From NCBI GenBank assembly GCA_036346255.1, contig CM070628.1, positions 19,979,840-20,043,839 on the forward strand: a stretch of 64,000 bases of DNA, written 5' to 3'. Source of the stretch: Ampelocalamus luodianensis. Lineage: Eukaryota > Streptophyta > Magnoliopsida > Poales > Poaceae. Shown piece by piece: positions 12,600 through 25,471 of this stretch. Positions within the stretch are counted from its first letter, which is position 1. Each line of letters starts with the position of its first letter. The notes under the pieces are model-generated. The model ran no database searches. It had not been told where the DNA came from and saw nothing but the letters and a program-made list of their open reading frames with translations. A program made the position numbers and the translations under genes.

Positions 12600-13364
12600 A
12601 CGTGAGACGAAAACGATTCCAAGTGCCCGGATATGTGTCTCATGTTAGCTCCCAAGGATCAGTGGCTAACATGCACATATCCTAATACAACATTGCAATC
12701 ACATCCATACACAATCATACAAGGAAAATAGAAACTTTGATACATCTTCAACATATGGAACCTTATGGTCCAAATTTTACATAAGAGGGCCAATCGGCCA
12801 AATCTAAATAACAATAACACAAATAAATCACAGCGGAAGATAAACTTAAACTAAAAGGGAATAACCGAGTTGGCATGCCCAAAATCCCACAAGCAACCAA
12901 CTGGAGTTAAAGCCGTTGCGCCCGTCGTCCTTACCTGATCAAATATACACTTTTCAAGTACAAAGTTGTACTCGCGAGCCTTTTCAAGAAAAATAAGGAT
13001 GCAGGTAAGTATCAATGGAAGGCTACTACACTAGTCAATTTTCAGCATAAAGCAAGTTTTGCATATAGATAAACACTAAAGATTCTAACTTGCCATTTGT
13101 AAAATATTTAGAAAACATTGTATAGCAGTAAGTAATGATCATCAAAGGTATAATCTCCAATTATAATCAACACACGAACATCTCATTCGTGGCACAAATC
13201 ATTCCTCAACAAAATTAACGCGGGAACTACGCGTTCATGAAATCATTTCAGATCTGATCAACTAACATAAAGACATAGCATTCCCAACCATAACCCAAAC
13301 TTAATTTCCCAAAAGCTAACTGTGCATGCTTTCCCACAAGTGATGTTCATAACCTAGGACGAGG

Positions 13365-13414
13365 CTATTCGAATAGATTTAGTTCTCTGCAGAGTTGTAC
13401 ACTTTACCCACACG
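13365..13414. other. Conserved double-palindrome core of LTR D
   Basis: Two perfect palindromes, CTATTCGAATAG (13365-13376) and CTCTGCAGAG (13385-13394), are followed by TTGTACACTTTACCCACACG. Confidence 0.6.
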
Positions 13415-14978
13415 ATATGAATACCTTATCATCGTCGCCATGCACTCTTCCGAAGGAGTGTGACTAAGATATCATAACGAGGCCGTTACAATGTCATGTC
13501 CAAACTATCAAACCACCCGAGGAACAGAATCCCATAGCAGACTAAGCGCGTCGCACCACAGGTGAACCTCGTTGCGTAAGTAAGTCCCTATCAAACAAGA
13601 GACCCTTAAGAGCAAGTAAGAGAACGAAAAACTTGCCCCCGCCAGATTGACAAGAAAACAATGAAAAATAACGATAACAATTGTCAACCTGGTTGTGTTC
13701 TGATAGCTAACAAACAACAAATTAGTTAGCTAAGCCATTGCCCATAAACCCGGCGTGTGGTTGTATGTAAGACTTGGTTCATCACACCACAGATCGGTCC
13801 TCACATACCCAGACGGGGCTACACGAATCCGGGACCACCCCTTCATCACCGTATCACCCGTCCAAGTCCAACACACACAGCAATAACCCACCTAACAAGT
13901 CACAATAACCAGATTCAAAGATCTGGAAATAATCCTCAATATCAATATAATTCAACCAATATAATCCTCAAATTTCATCAAGATTCAATTCAATCCACCG
14001 GCCGATGGACTAGCTCCATCAACCGCTTTCGCTACAACTACTAGTATGGCTAAGCATCGTTCTACAAACTAGCAAACAACCCATATAACATATAACCTTA
14101 ATCATTCAAGGTAAAGGGTAATCAACATTCAAGGAGGGCTAATGCAGCAATTGGGAGATTAACTACTTCTACCCATGAACATATATTTCAAAATAGCATG
14201 CAATTGCGACGATAAAACTCACACAAAACTTTTAAAAACCACTGGGAGCAATATGATCAAGAGGAGGGTACTCGCACCTTTGCTAGTACCACTTTTTCAA
14301 TCTCAGGTTATACTCATAATAATCTCATGAATATATCGTTATCGTCGAAAACCTAATGAAAGACGATATTGCAATAAATATCAAATAAAGTCAGAAATTC
14401 AACATGCTAAAAAATGTATGAAATTTATACAGTAGGTAGATTATGATTTTATATGAATTTATGTGAAAGATTCATTCCATTTGGATTTAGTATGTGAAAG
14501 TTATGGTGGTTTGAATCTCAGCTTTCTAGAAAATCCAATTTGGTACTATTTATCCAATTTAAATATTTGGTCAAAATTTGTAGAGCAGTGATGGATACAA
14601 TGATTACATAAATAAATATAGAATAAAATTATAAGACCAAATTAGTTGAGTTTACCTCATTTGGAGTTTTCACGATTTAGTTATGAATTTCTAAAGTTAT
14701 CAGCATTTTACAATGTAAAAATAATTCATTTTGAGATAAATTTCCACAAAATATATCTTCTGTACTAGAGGTAAGACTGAAACCATTTTTAGCAATAAGT
14801 TTACTAAAAATAAAAATTATCAAAAGTGGTTTCACTGTTTTTTGAGTTAAAAATAAATAGTTATGTATTTTTGAAGTTAAAAGCTTTTTCTTATTGTAAA
14901 AATAATAGAGTTATAGATCATTTTCTTAAAACTATATTCTCAAGCTCTGAGAGATGTGGGGACCCTGAGTTATCTCCG

Positions 14979-15004
14979 TAAAACCGAGATTAATCAAGGT
15001 TTTA
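14979..15004 (-). other. U5-end hairpin of LTR C with a compensatory change
   Basis: TAAAACC (14979-14985) pairs with GGTTTTA (14998-15004). Relative to LTRs A and B, one stem pair has changed on both sides (G-C to A-T), keeping the stem intact. Confidence 0.6.
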
Positions 15005-18000
15005 GAGACATAACTCTAGATTTCAGGAGGATGGATTCCAACTTAACTCCATCCAAATGAGAGGTCGAACTCCAAGCCGGAGCCCGAAGCGATCATGCGC
15101 GTCGCTCCTCTGCGAGCACTACATGATTGTCGGTTCTCCAATAAGTCAAGCGCTACACTTAGGGAGTTAAATAGGAAGCCATGAACAGCGAGTATGATTT
15201 ATATTGGCTCCCAAGATCAGCGACCAATATAACCATACTCTCCTTCAACGTTGATTACATCCATACAACATTCATACATAAATAGTTCAAAAGACATACA
15301 CATAGTTCCAAGTTTACAACTAATACAAGTGGCCGACCGGCCAAATTTAAAAGAGAGTATTAAGTAGCAGCAGAAACACATAAATAGACCAAAAGGCCAG
15401 CAATGGTATGCCCCATAACCCATCGGCAACCAACTGGGAGTTAGATGATAGCAAACTACTCATCAGTGTCGCCTAAATCGACACCGACAAGCTCGTCGGT
15501 CTCATTATCTTCCTCACCTGTAAAAGCCAGCAAACATCTGGTTGAGTACAAAAGAGTACTAGCAAGTCTTACACAAATAAAAATAGTTATGCATAAGGTC
15601 ATTCAAAGGGAGGCTCATATTGGCTTAATTTTGCGAAAAATGACACAATACTGAACAACCTACACATACTAGTTTTTCAAGTGCCATTTCAAAATCAGAT
15701 TTGAAGTAGAAGTAAAGCATGTGAATAAGTGATAAATTCAATAACAAAAGAATCATACTAAAAACAAAGTGGCGGTCCACTTTGATACAACAACAAGCAT
15801 GAACATCCCATTCATGACGATTCTAAGTTATAACCACAATTTCAATTAAAAGTCTAACAATAAGCAGCCACAAATTTCAAGCGGTCGTCCATAACCGTGG
15901 ACCCGGCTATTCAAATAGATTATACCTGTGGGTGTACTACTTACCCACACGACTTGATTAGCCCGTAAGCCTCCGGATGCCTCCGAATATAGCATACTTC
16001 CTATGGTATGTCGGCGGGTAAATCAAGATATGGTCATTTTGGCAAAAGATCCCATTGAGCTAAGTCCTCAACCCATGGCTCTAGGAAACACAAGACGTTA
16101 ACGCCTCCATCCTATATCCTAGGAAACACAAGACGTTAACGCCCCATCCTATCGGCCCAAAAGGAACACGGGATTTCACGGTCCCATGCCTTTACAATTT
16201 CACCACCGTGGGACTCAACACAACAAAACCTTCCCCCTACTTAACCATACGGCTCCAAACCCATGTGTGATAGCACGAAAGTTGCTTGAAGCAGCAGGTA
16301 CCCAAAGTTCGGTCCTTAATTGTCCGGACAAGCCAAACCACATACCCAATTCTCGTGCACGAAGGCACCATCACTAGCCATCACTTGTCCGGACCAAAAG
16401 TTCATTTAGAAAGATAAAATTTAACTTAGAAAACAGATTCGAAGATCTGAAACAAAAGTATATAATGAGAGTTGTGTTTATCCCATAATTGTGGGCTATT
16501 CGGACAATCGAGCTACGGTTCTAGACTTGTATGGCTAAGCGACTCGAACAACGATATTTCACACATCCTATCATAATTATTTCAGTACTGGGTAATTCAT
16601 GGATAGCCACAATGACAAGATAATAGGTGTGTCTAACTACTCATCACAAAAATAGCGACATTATAGAACTATCATGCAAGCAATTATTATTGCATCTACC
16701 CTAACAAAATTGGGATCAAATATGATGCAAAAAGAAAGTTCAAAGGATGCTTGCCTTGCTGGTAAAGTAGTTGTTCACTCTCAGTAGCGTAAGAGTCAAC
16801 GTCAATAGGCTCGGAATCTATATAAATACAATACCGAATAAACATCGAGAAATACTCCAAAAATCAAGATGCTCAAAAATGCATGATTATTGTACAGTAG
16901 CTGAGTCATGATTTTAAATGATTTTTGGTGAAAGAATTATTTCATTTTGATTTAGTATATTAAAGTTATAGTGGTTTGAATTTCAGATTTCAATATGCCT
17001 TCATTTATATAATTTAATTATGAAGTGAAATTTTGTAGAGTAGTGGTGAGTATAAGGATTACATGGATAAATGGGCAATATTATTACAAGTTCAAAACAA
17101 TTGAGTTTGCTTCAATTGTAGTTTCCTTGATGTAGTTATTGGTTTTCAAAGTTATCAACATTAATAGTGTAAAAATAATGCCTTTTAGGATCATTTTCCT
17201 CAAACTATAGTTTCTGTGACAGAGGTAAGTTTGAAACCATTTTTATAATTAAGTTTATTTGAAATAGAAATTATCAAAACTGATTTCACTGTTTTTGGAG
17301 TTTCCAGGAATTACTTATGACTTTTAAAAGTTATCAGCCTTTTTCTTTTGTAACTAAAATAGTGTTTATAGCTCATTTTCCAAAATAATGCTCTCTGCTA
17401 CAGAGACATGTTGGAAACCAATTTTAATATAAAGTTCATTAAAAATAAAAATTATCAGAAGTGGTTTCACTTAGTTTGGAGTTAAAATGAATTAGTTATG
17501 TATTTTCAAAGTTATACATATTTTTCAGCTTACAATTAAATGGATTTCGAATTTTATAAATTATTTTCTACTTTTCTTACCAAGTGCTAACTCAGCCACA
17601 GCCGCTGACGGGTGGGACCGGGGACAACTCTTTTGACCCAGTCAGCGCTGACTCGACTCGGCCGCAAAAGACTGAAGGCGTATTCCACAGAATACGTTTT
17701 CCAAACTTCTAAACGTAAGACTGTCTTAAACATTCAAAAAATACATTTTCTTTTTGCGAACACATAGTTTATAAACTACGCATCCACTTAAACCTCAGTA
17801 GGGGCCCACAAGTCATAGACTCATGACTAAATAACCACAACTATTAGCGCTAATTAATCCGAGATTAAGTTAACTAATTGGTTACTGTTTTCGAACGAAA
17901 AACCGACAACAGAGCCGCGCGCTCCCGTGAGTTGGCACGGCGGCTCGCCAGCGCGGTGATCCCAGGCGGCGCCGGCCAAGGCCAGGAATGGGTGCACAAT

Positions 18001-18201
18001 AGCCGCGCGATCCTTGAGGTACCTTCGCTCGGAGCTGGGACAACCAGTGGCGGCGGCGCAACGCCGGCAAGCGGCGGTGGCTTTCGGCCCAACGAGGTAA
18101 GAATGATCCGCCGACACATGGAGTAAACTAATACATGCATAAGCTTCCTGGAGGTTCCATGAAGCTTACCAGTAGGATGGAGAGGGTCGAAGGAGCTTGG
18201 T

Positions 18202-20581
18202 TGTAACACCCTGGCTATCCGGAAGCCAAGATGTCACCTAAAATATCTAACATACATCCATAATGCGGAAGAATTTGAAACAAGTATATCAACTAAAGAC
18301 AGCATTAAGTTAAACAGGATATGATGAAGGTATCCTTCCTTCACCTTTTAAGTTATTTAATTCCGATCATCAATAAAGAAGGTTCACACGCAGTAATAAA
18401 TCTACATCCATGTGGAGAAGGTATCCTTCCTTCACCAATTATAATTTAATTATTACAGTTCATCATCAACGAATGTAAGATAAAACTAAATTTAATCTTT
18501 AACATGAATAGGATGATGTGAACGAGTAGTGCGTGTCTACTCCCTCCCAAGTGAGCCAACATCAGGGGTTACCTAAAATAAACAAACAACGCAAGAGTGA
18601 GTCCATGACTCGGCAAGTACAAATGAAAGAGAAAGAACACATATACAAACAGGACATCACCATTTAAGAATGCGAACCTTGCATCAGTGAACACTTATGA
18701 AAACATGAAATGAATGAATGTAATCAAGGATGGACTGCACACATGCATATACGGTATAGTGAGTGACACACCGTCGGTGTTCACTTAAGCCCGCACCTTA
18801 ACAAAAGTGCGGGGATCCAAGTCCTATATGAAGAACGTTTCATATAGGTGTCCAAAGCTGCCCATTTGGAATTGATGGGTCTTACGTGCCCATCTTTGGA
18901 ATTGATGGGTCTTTCAATCCACTCCGTGGGCGGGACATGACAATGTCCAAAATTGCCCACATTGGAATGGTGGGACTTACAATCCACTCCCGTGGACATA
19001 ACATGAATAAAAGGATGCATGATATGAACATGAACAGTGATAATACCATCTCTCAGTATATACTCCACATAATGAAAGAACATAACCAATTCAACATCTC
19101 GGGTAACACAATATGTCACACTATATTCATGAAAACATTCACAATCATAACACTCAAAAGCAACAAAGTACTTGCCTTCCGCGTTGCGGCAAGTTAGCGA
19201 ACAACGATGGCGCTCCCAAACCGGTAGCCTCGTGGCCTAAACAATTAAATAACCGAAATAAGAACAACATAGAATCCAACCGAATTAATAGTCTACAATA
19301 CCCCCTTGAACTCCCAAGGAATCACCATAAAACCTAATCTGAAAAACAGGCTGCAACCCAAAAGCGTGTCGGGACAGCAGCACGAAAATGACAGTAGTTA
19401 ATGACGTGGGACTCGAAATGAGATGAGTCCAGATCCTACCTCATCTTAACGAACATATCTATAACATTCAAGTTGATGAGATTTCCCAATTCGGCCAATA
19501 AACTTCTCTAATAAAGAAAACAAAACAGCAGCACAACTTCTGTCTGAACAAACAGGACAGCAATACTAAAACAACCATAACTTTTAATCTACAACCCGAA
19601 TTGAGCGTTCTTTAACAATCTGAAAAGGTTATGAAATTACCTACAATAAACTAGTTGGCACAACATTCAAATTTTGCCTTTAACAAAAAGTGGCACACGG
19701 GTCAAAACTAAAGATAGAAACTGACATACAATCTGGACAGACTGACATACAATCTGGACAGTCACAAAGAAAAGTGCATAACTTTTGATCTATAACTCCA
19801 AATGAAGTGTTCTTTATCAATCCTGAAAGCTAGTGATATCACCTTCAAAATTTGTTATGGGCAAGACCTCTGAATCACCCTCTAACTAGGCCATAAATCA
19901 ACCTATACAGAGACTGCTAATTCTCGTCAGGATTCTGGACAGCAGATAGTAAATCTATCATAACTTTTGACTCGAAAGTCGGAATTCAGTGTTCTTGGCG
20001 GCACCGAAAGCTAAGATCAATCTCTACAAAACTCTAGGAGATGGACAACCCAAATTCGGCCTCTAAGATCACGAAACAGGCCGCGCAACATTCAGGACAG
20101 AACTGAAATTCTAACGGCAGCAATTCAATCCAATCAAACTAATCGAATTCGCATCTGAAACAACCTAAACAGTGAGGGAAATCGATCATTACCCTTGTAG
20201 AACCATCGGAGATCGCTGATCAAATCCCACGAAGAAATTCTCCTTCAATCCTCTCTTCCTTCCTCTTCTTCTTCTTCCCACGGTCGGCCACAAGCAGCAG
20301 GAAAGATGGCGCCGGGAGAGGAGGAGCAGCAGCCAGCGAGGCATCAGAGCACGCCGCTCAGTAGCACAGCGGCTACTGTAGCAAATGGGGCTAGGGTTTG
20401 GTCCCCTCCCCTCCCTTGCCTTCTAATGGGCTGCCGCCCACTCATGGGCCTTGGGCCACTATGGCTGGCTCCCCTCTTCTCGAATATGGGTTGTGGCCCA
20501 TACTTCTCCTAAAATTCTGAATTTTAACTTATTTCCTCTCTAATCTTACAAAGATTCGATATCGAATAATCGGGTATTACA
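18202..20581 (-). repeat. 3' LTR of the LARD-like element (left copy)
   Basis: This 2380-bp direct repeat of 36950-39342 ends TATTACA. It is the 3' LTR because the polypurine tract complement follows immediately at 20583. Differences from its partner are mostly small indels and CAG/CTG-to-CG changes. Confidence 0.92.
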
Positions 20582-20582
20582 T

Positions 20583-20615
20583 TCTACCCCCTTAAATAGG
20601 ATTCGACCGAATCCT
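20583..20615 (-). other. Polypurine tract and adjacent hairpin
   Basis: The complement of the tract (TCTACCCCCTTAAA) starts next to the LTR. Just inside it AGGATTC (20598-20604) pairs with GAATCCT (20609-20615) around a 4-nt loop. The other two complete elements have a hairpin in the same place. Confidence 0.7.
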
Positions 20616-21579
20616 CACATCGACTCTACGCGAAGGTCAGTTGCAACTAAAAATTAATAACGGTAACATGTACTCGATATGAACAAATCGAATAATGCTC
20701 GTGCATGCGAGCCTCCACTCCTAAGTGGCCTCTTTCTGACCGAGAAACCACAAAATCTTGACGCAAATCGACGTGCTGTCTTAACACTCGTCCGACACTT
20801 CCAGCTATACTCATCGGACGAGACTCGAAGGTAAGATCCTACTCGATGGTCAACGTTGTTAACGAATAACAAACTCCGGATCTCGGTACTCACCCACACC
20901 AAATGAAACCAAAAGTGAGTACAAGCGTGTAGGAATCCGAGACGGTCTTAGCGAAACAACTGACTATCGAAAACAACCCAATGAACACAGGGTTAACCTT
21001 CTCCTTGAAGTCGAACCACACAACAAGCACATAGAGCACGGAAATCTTGTTCCACCTCTCCATTGAACTCTTCACCGAACAAGGATCACCCTCTTTAACC
21101 GGAAACATACAATCGAATTCTTTTAAGCAAACTCTTTTACTGACAAAACACATCGAATAAGAAAAATTCACATCACAACTATACGTTACCAATCGAGTCA
21201 TCAAGAGTAAAATCCGAAATCGAATTTCATCAAGAAAACCTTTCCACTTTCCAAGTGGCAAATTGCGAATAAACGTCCACGAAAGCCAAAGGGAGATCAC
21301 TTGAACGCTCAAACCAAAAACTTCTTTTGTTTTGCTGAATTGGAAAGAAGCAAACATGCCAACACAACACCAACTCACCATGCAGAAGACACGATCCAAC
21401 AACATAAAGCTCAAATGAGTAACAAGAAAACGCTTCAATACCCAAGGTAACATCTTTTTTTCAATTCCTCTTTTAGGAATAAAATTTCTCTCAGACATTG
21501 GAATTGAATTCATCGCATACCACAGGGCTCAAACCTTTTAATTTAACAACCTCAAATTAGGCTTAAACGAAATACATCA

Positions 21580-21595
21580 TCCACACCTTTGTGGA
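21580..21595. other. Internal-domain hairpin shared by both LARD-like elements
   Basis: TCCACA pairs with TGTGGA around CCTT. The homologous site at 45763-45778 reads TCTACA/TGTAGA around CCAT, a compensatory C-G to T-A change within otherwise similar flanks. Confidence 0.5.
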
Positions 21596-24500
21596 GAGAC
21601 TCTATTGATTCCATCAACACTCTGGACCACTCCTTCAATGATGACATTAATTTGATAGAAGGCACCAAACACCCTCAAAACCCATGCAATCTCATCACCT
21701 CCAACTTTCAAGAATATCACATCGTAATTTTCAGTACACCCGCTCATGAACTACAACAAAAGGGTTCTATCGACAATCATTCCACTACTCAGTACTCAGT
21801 TTTCTATCTCCTCTACACACCAATCTTTAGGTGACCAAAAGTTTAGTATGAAAACGGAAAGCCCAAATTTAACCTCCGAGACCTCTACAACGAATTCCTC
21901 TTATAACAAATAGTGAAATCATCGGATTAAATCTCTATGATCCCCACAATTCCGATATACTCACTCATTGACATCATCAGAATCACTCATACCACATCGC
22001 GATACTTTCAATAGTGTTTCTTGTATAAAATTGATTACGATTTCCATACATTTGATAATCCCCAACATTTCAACATGAACCAAGGTTCGGAACTACACTA
22101 TACCATAGGTCCTACTTAGTCGAACAATATACGATTTTACCTCGAAACCAAACATTCCATACGAATCAACTTCCTCCAAGAGATTGGTCAAAACCAACTC
22201 ATCTTCTATTACTACTCCAATAGTTGGGTAGCAAAACTCACCCTACAATCACTTAACCACCACCAAACAAACAACAACTTACGAGTTGTAAAACTTTCTG
22301 ACACAAACGGTTGATCCTTTCTCAAAAGAAAGAGGCGAATAAGAACAAATTTCACCACACAGAAAATGTTATCGCTCACGGTGAGCACAAAACCAAAAGA
22401 AATAACTGTAATAAAGATCGGAAAAGCGAAAGTTGAGTTCACGGCGGAGGGCACGCATCCTCTAAAAGGGAATAGCAAATAACCACTAATAAGAAAAAAT
22501 GACATTGCGATTGAAACTCGACAACTCTTGAGTGAAAAGAGTAAAAGTTTATGAACAATTCGAATAACTACAAGTTACAAAACTTGACTCAAATTCTCAA
22601 ATATTCCTCTGCACTCTTTCCCTTAACACTGAAATTAATTCTTTGACTAACATCGCTTTGCCACAGCGTACAAGATAAGATCTTTAGTCCAAACCACAAG
22701 GACTAATTAAGAACCAATGAAATTCTTCCATACGTCATATTTGTTGAAACAGTTCAACTACACAAGAAACATGAGATCCAAATAATCTCACCACCAAACT
22801 CGAGACATTTCCAATTACAGAGTTTGCAAACGCAAGTAGATTATTCTCCTCTTAAAGGAACCAACATAAGTTCTTTGATTGCAACCTCACGTTGCCAACT
22901 CGGACAAAGAGCCTTTAAAATTAAATCACACAAATCTCTTAAGAAGCAACAGGACAATCCAATACCTTAATTTATTTAAAATAATTTCAGCTACGGATGA
23001 TTCATGGGCTCAAAGAAAATATCACGAAAGCTAAACTTGAATTATTCTCATCGAACGATATCACCAAAGGCGATCAAATTACTATGGGTATTAACATCAA
23101 TTTCACAACAACAATTAGAAAACACTTCAAAAGACCCACGTGAAAAGAATGAATTGATTCTTTCTCAAAAGAAGAGACAAATGGAAACGATTTTCACCAA
23201 CTAGAAAACTCATCCACCACTCTTGACCGAACACGGGACCAAGGAAGAAACCAATTAAGCAATGAACTTATAGAACATAAGTGGAGTCCACATTGAACAC
23301 TTAAGCCTCACAAGAAGAGAATATCGAACCTTAATGAGATAAGAACAAATAAGTACTCGAAATCAAAGCACTTGCATTACTGAAGAACCATTATAACTTT
23401 GCAACATATCGCTACTCGATAAACTTCATTTACCACATAAAGCTTGAACCCCCAAAGGATCATGAACACAAAACTTAAAATTTGATCATTTAGGAAATAT
23501 CACCATAGGTGATCAAATTACTATAAGAGTTAACCTCATTCTCCCATTTTGACGATTCAAAAACATCGACAACATATACTAGTACCAAGAATCATCAAAC
23601 TTTATTACTCCATCCTAAAACTTCCCAAAGGAACACAAACAAAGGTTGAAACAAATTTATTATAACAAGACTATGCTAAGCAATAACAATATCACAAGGC
23701 ACGATATCAAAGACTACTTACGAAATCGTCTACTCCATTGTGGGTGTTGCTCTACACCTTCTTTAGCGCTTAAAAACAAATGATGATTGTATTAATCATG
23801 TATGAACATACGGTACTAATTCCATTTGCAAACACATAACCATATATAAACATAGAAATCATTTCAAAACATGATTAAAGATTCACTAACATAATTTTCT
23901 ATAAACAAGGTTTCGAATCGATACAAGCACCCATCAGGTCCTTTATACAAGTTTCAACAATTTTAGCATACCATGGAATAGATAAATCTAGCTCTTATGT
24001 AAGATCTATAGGTTACGAGCAGATATTGTGAGTCTTTATTTAACATACAAGATGTATCAAATACAAGGATATTTCAAATTAATCAATTTCACCTTCATAG
24101 ATGGTAGTTAAGAATAAGCGATTTGCACCATGCTAATAACCCAACTTGATAACTCATATCGTAACAATCTATTAGCTTAGTTATAACTTCTCATTTTAAG
24201 CATGACAAGACATCACAAAAGGATTCTAACACCTTCTTTGCGAGAAAAGAGAGACTTCAAACCTCAACGCTCAAGTAATCCAAAAGAAACGCATAAAGCC
24301 AAAGCTTTTCGAGCAAGCGAACTTACAGCAGAAACTCTCACTAACCAAGCTATCAAGCGAGTAAATGAGTCATTCTTTTTCAATGAGAAAGAAGGAGCAA
24401 CCAAGAAAACATCAATCTTGCCAATTGACAACGATCATAAGTAGTAAAAGCAACTCAACGATAAAAGCAATAATTGTTTGAGAGAACCAAGAGGATCTAT

Positions 24501-24783
24501 GGAAAACCATAACTATCATGGACCACAAACCGGAGAAATTCATCAACCACCACATGACAAGAATTGCCAAATTCGAAATGAAAGAAGAGAACAACTTTCT
24601 AAAGTAACTCATACTTAGTACACGAAGCGATGATACTCGGGTAACTACTCCTCTAACCACGTCTGCGAGCGGTGGTGTAACACAGTGAATCGAGTAACAA
24701 CCACGACCTCCACTTCTTATCATCCGTTAACAACACGCTTCATGTCGGGACCCGATCACGATTACGGAACCCTCTGTATATCT

Positions 24784-24811
24784 TGCACTAGTCGAGGATC
24801 ACGCTAGTGCA
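24784..24811 (-). other. U5-end hairpin of the 3' LTR
   Basis: TGCACTAG (24784-24791) pairs with CTAGTGCA (24804-24811) around a 12-nt loop, 41 nt from the LTR terminus. Confidence 0.6.
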
Positions 24812-25418
24812 CACAGGGGTTAACACGGTAAATATCGATCCACACAAGCGATAATTAAAGTAAGCGATTAGTTTGAATAACAAATAAGGGTTTTGACCTT
24901 ATGGTGAGTTTACACTTATTAAGCCACGCAGAGGCTATGAGAGAAATAAAGCGGCGGGAGCGGAAAACTCCAGCGTAGATCCCACCAATTCACCACGGGC
25001 AACCAAGCGGGATCCGGACCTTAACGAGCGATCGGCCTTCAACGAACTCCTCCTCGAAAGCGGCGTAGACTCCTCCATACGTAGGTTTGGGCGCAAGTTT
25101 TACAACAAGCGTGAGTACACAACCGTACTCGCAAATCATACCACGAATGCAATGTATAGATGCGAGCTTATTCCAAAGAAAAGGCTTACGTGGTTCTTTT
25201 GCATAAAAGCAACATTTGCAATTGAATACGATAATAGATTGAAAGCATAATTCAAACAAATAGACAATATTAATTTAACAGTTGTTTCCACAAAGACACA
25301 CGACTAAAGCAGTTATTTCACATAGCCATATGATTGAGATCACACACTCCCATTCCCACATTTTATAAAACTAACCCTTATGTGAAATCACCGAGCATGT
25401 CCATGACCGAGGACGCGG

Positions 25419-25471
25419 CTATTCGAATAGTTTGATTAACACTCTGCAGAGGTTGTACACTTTACCCACAA
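25419..25471. other. Conserved double-palindrome core of the Gypsy LTR
   Basis: CTATTCGAATAG (25419-25430) and CTCTGCAGAG (25442-25451) are followed by GTTGTACACTTTACCCACA. The right LTR has the first palindrome intact (34186-34197) and the second altered to CTCTGCGGAG. Confidence 0.65.

Larger units (their letters stand above)
20582..24742 (-). other. Non-coding internal domain of the LARD-like element, part 1
   Basis: This 4.2-kb region is A- and C-rich on the + strand and contains no domain I recognise. The longest open frame is 207 codons on the minus strand (20890-21513), rich in hydrophobic residues, with no family motif and no sign of the frame being kept in the related element at 41724. 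Homologous patches with that element include the hairpin at 21580-21595 and the stretch around 24200-24320. The region ends at the CTTCA target site of the Gypsy insertion and continues at 36693. It probably supplies packaging and replication signals rather than protein; that is inference. Confidence 0.7.
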
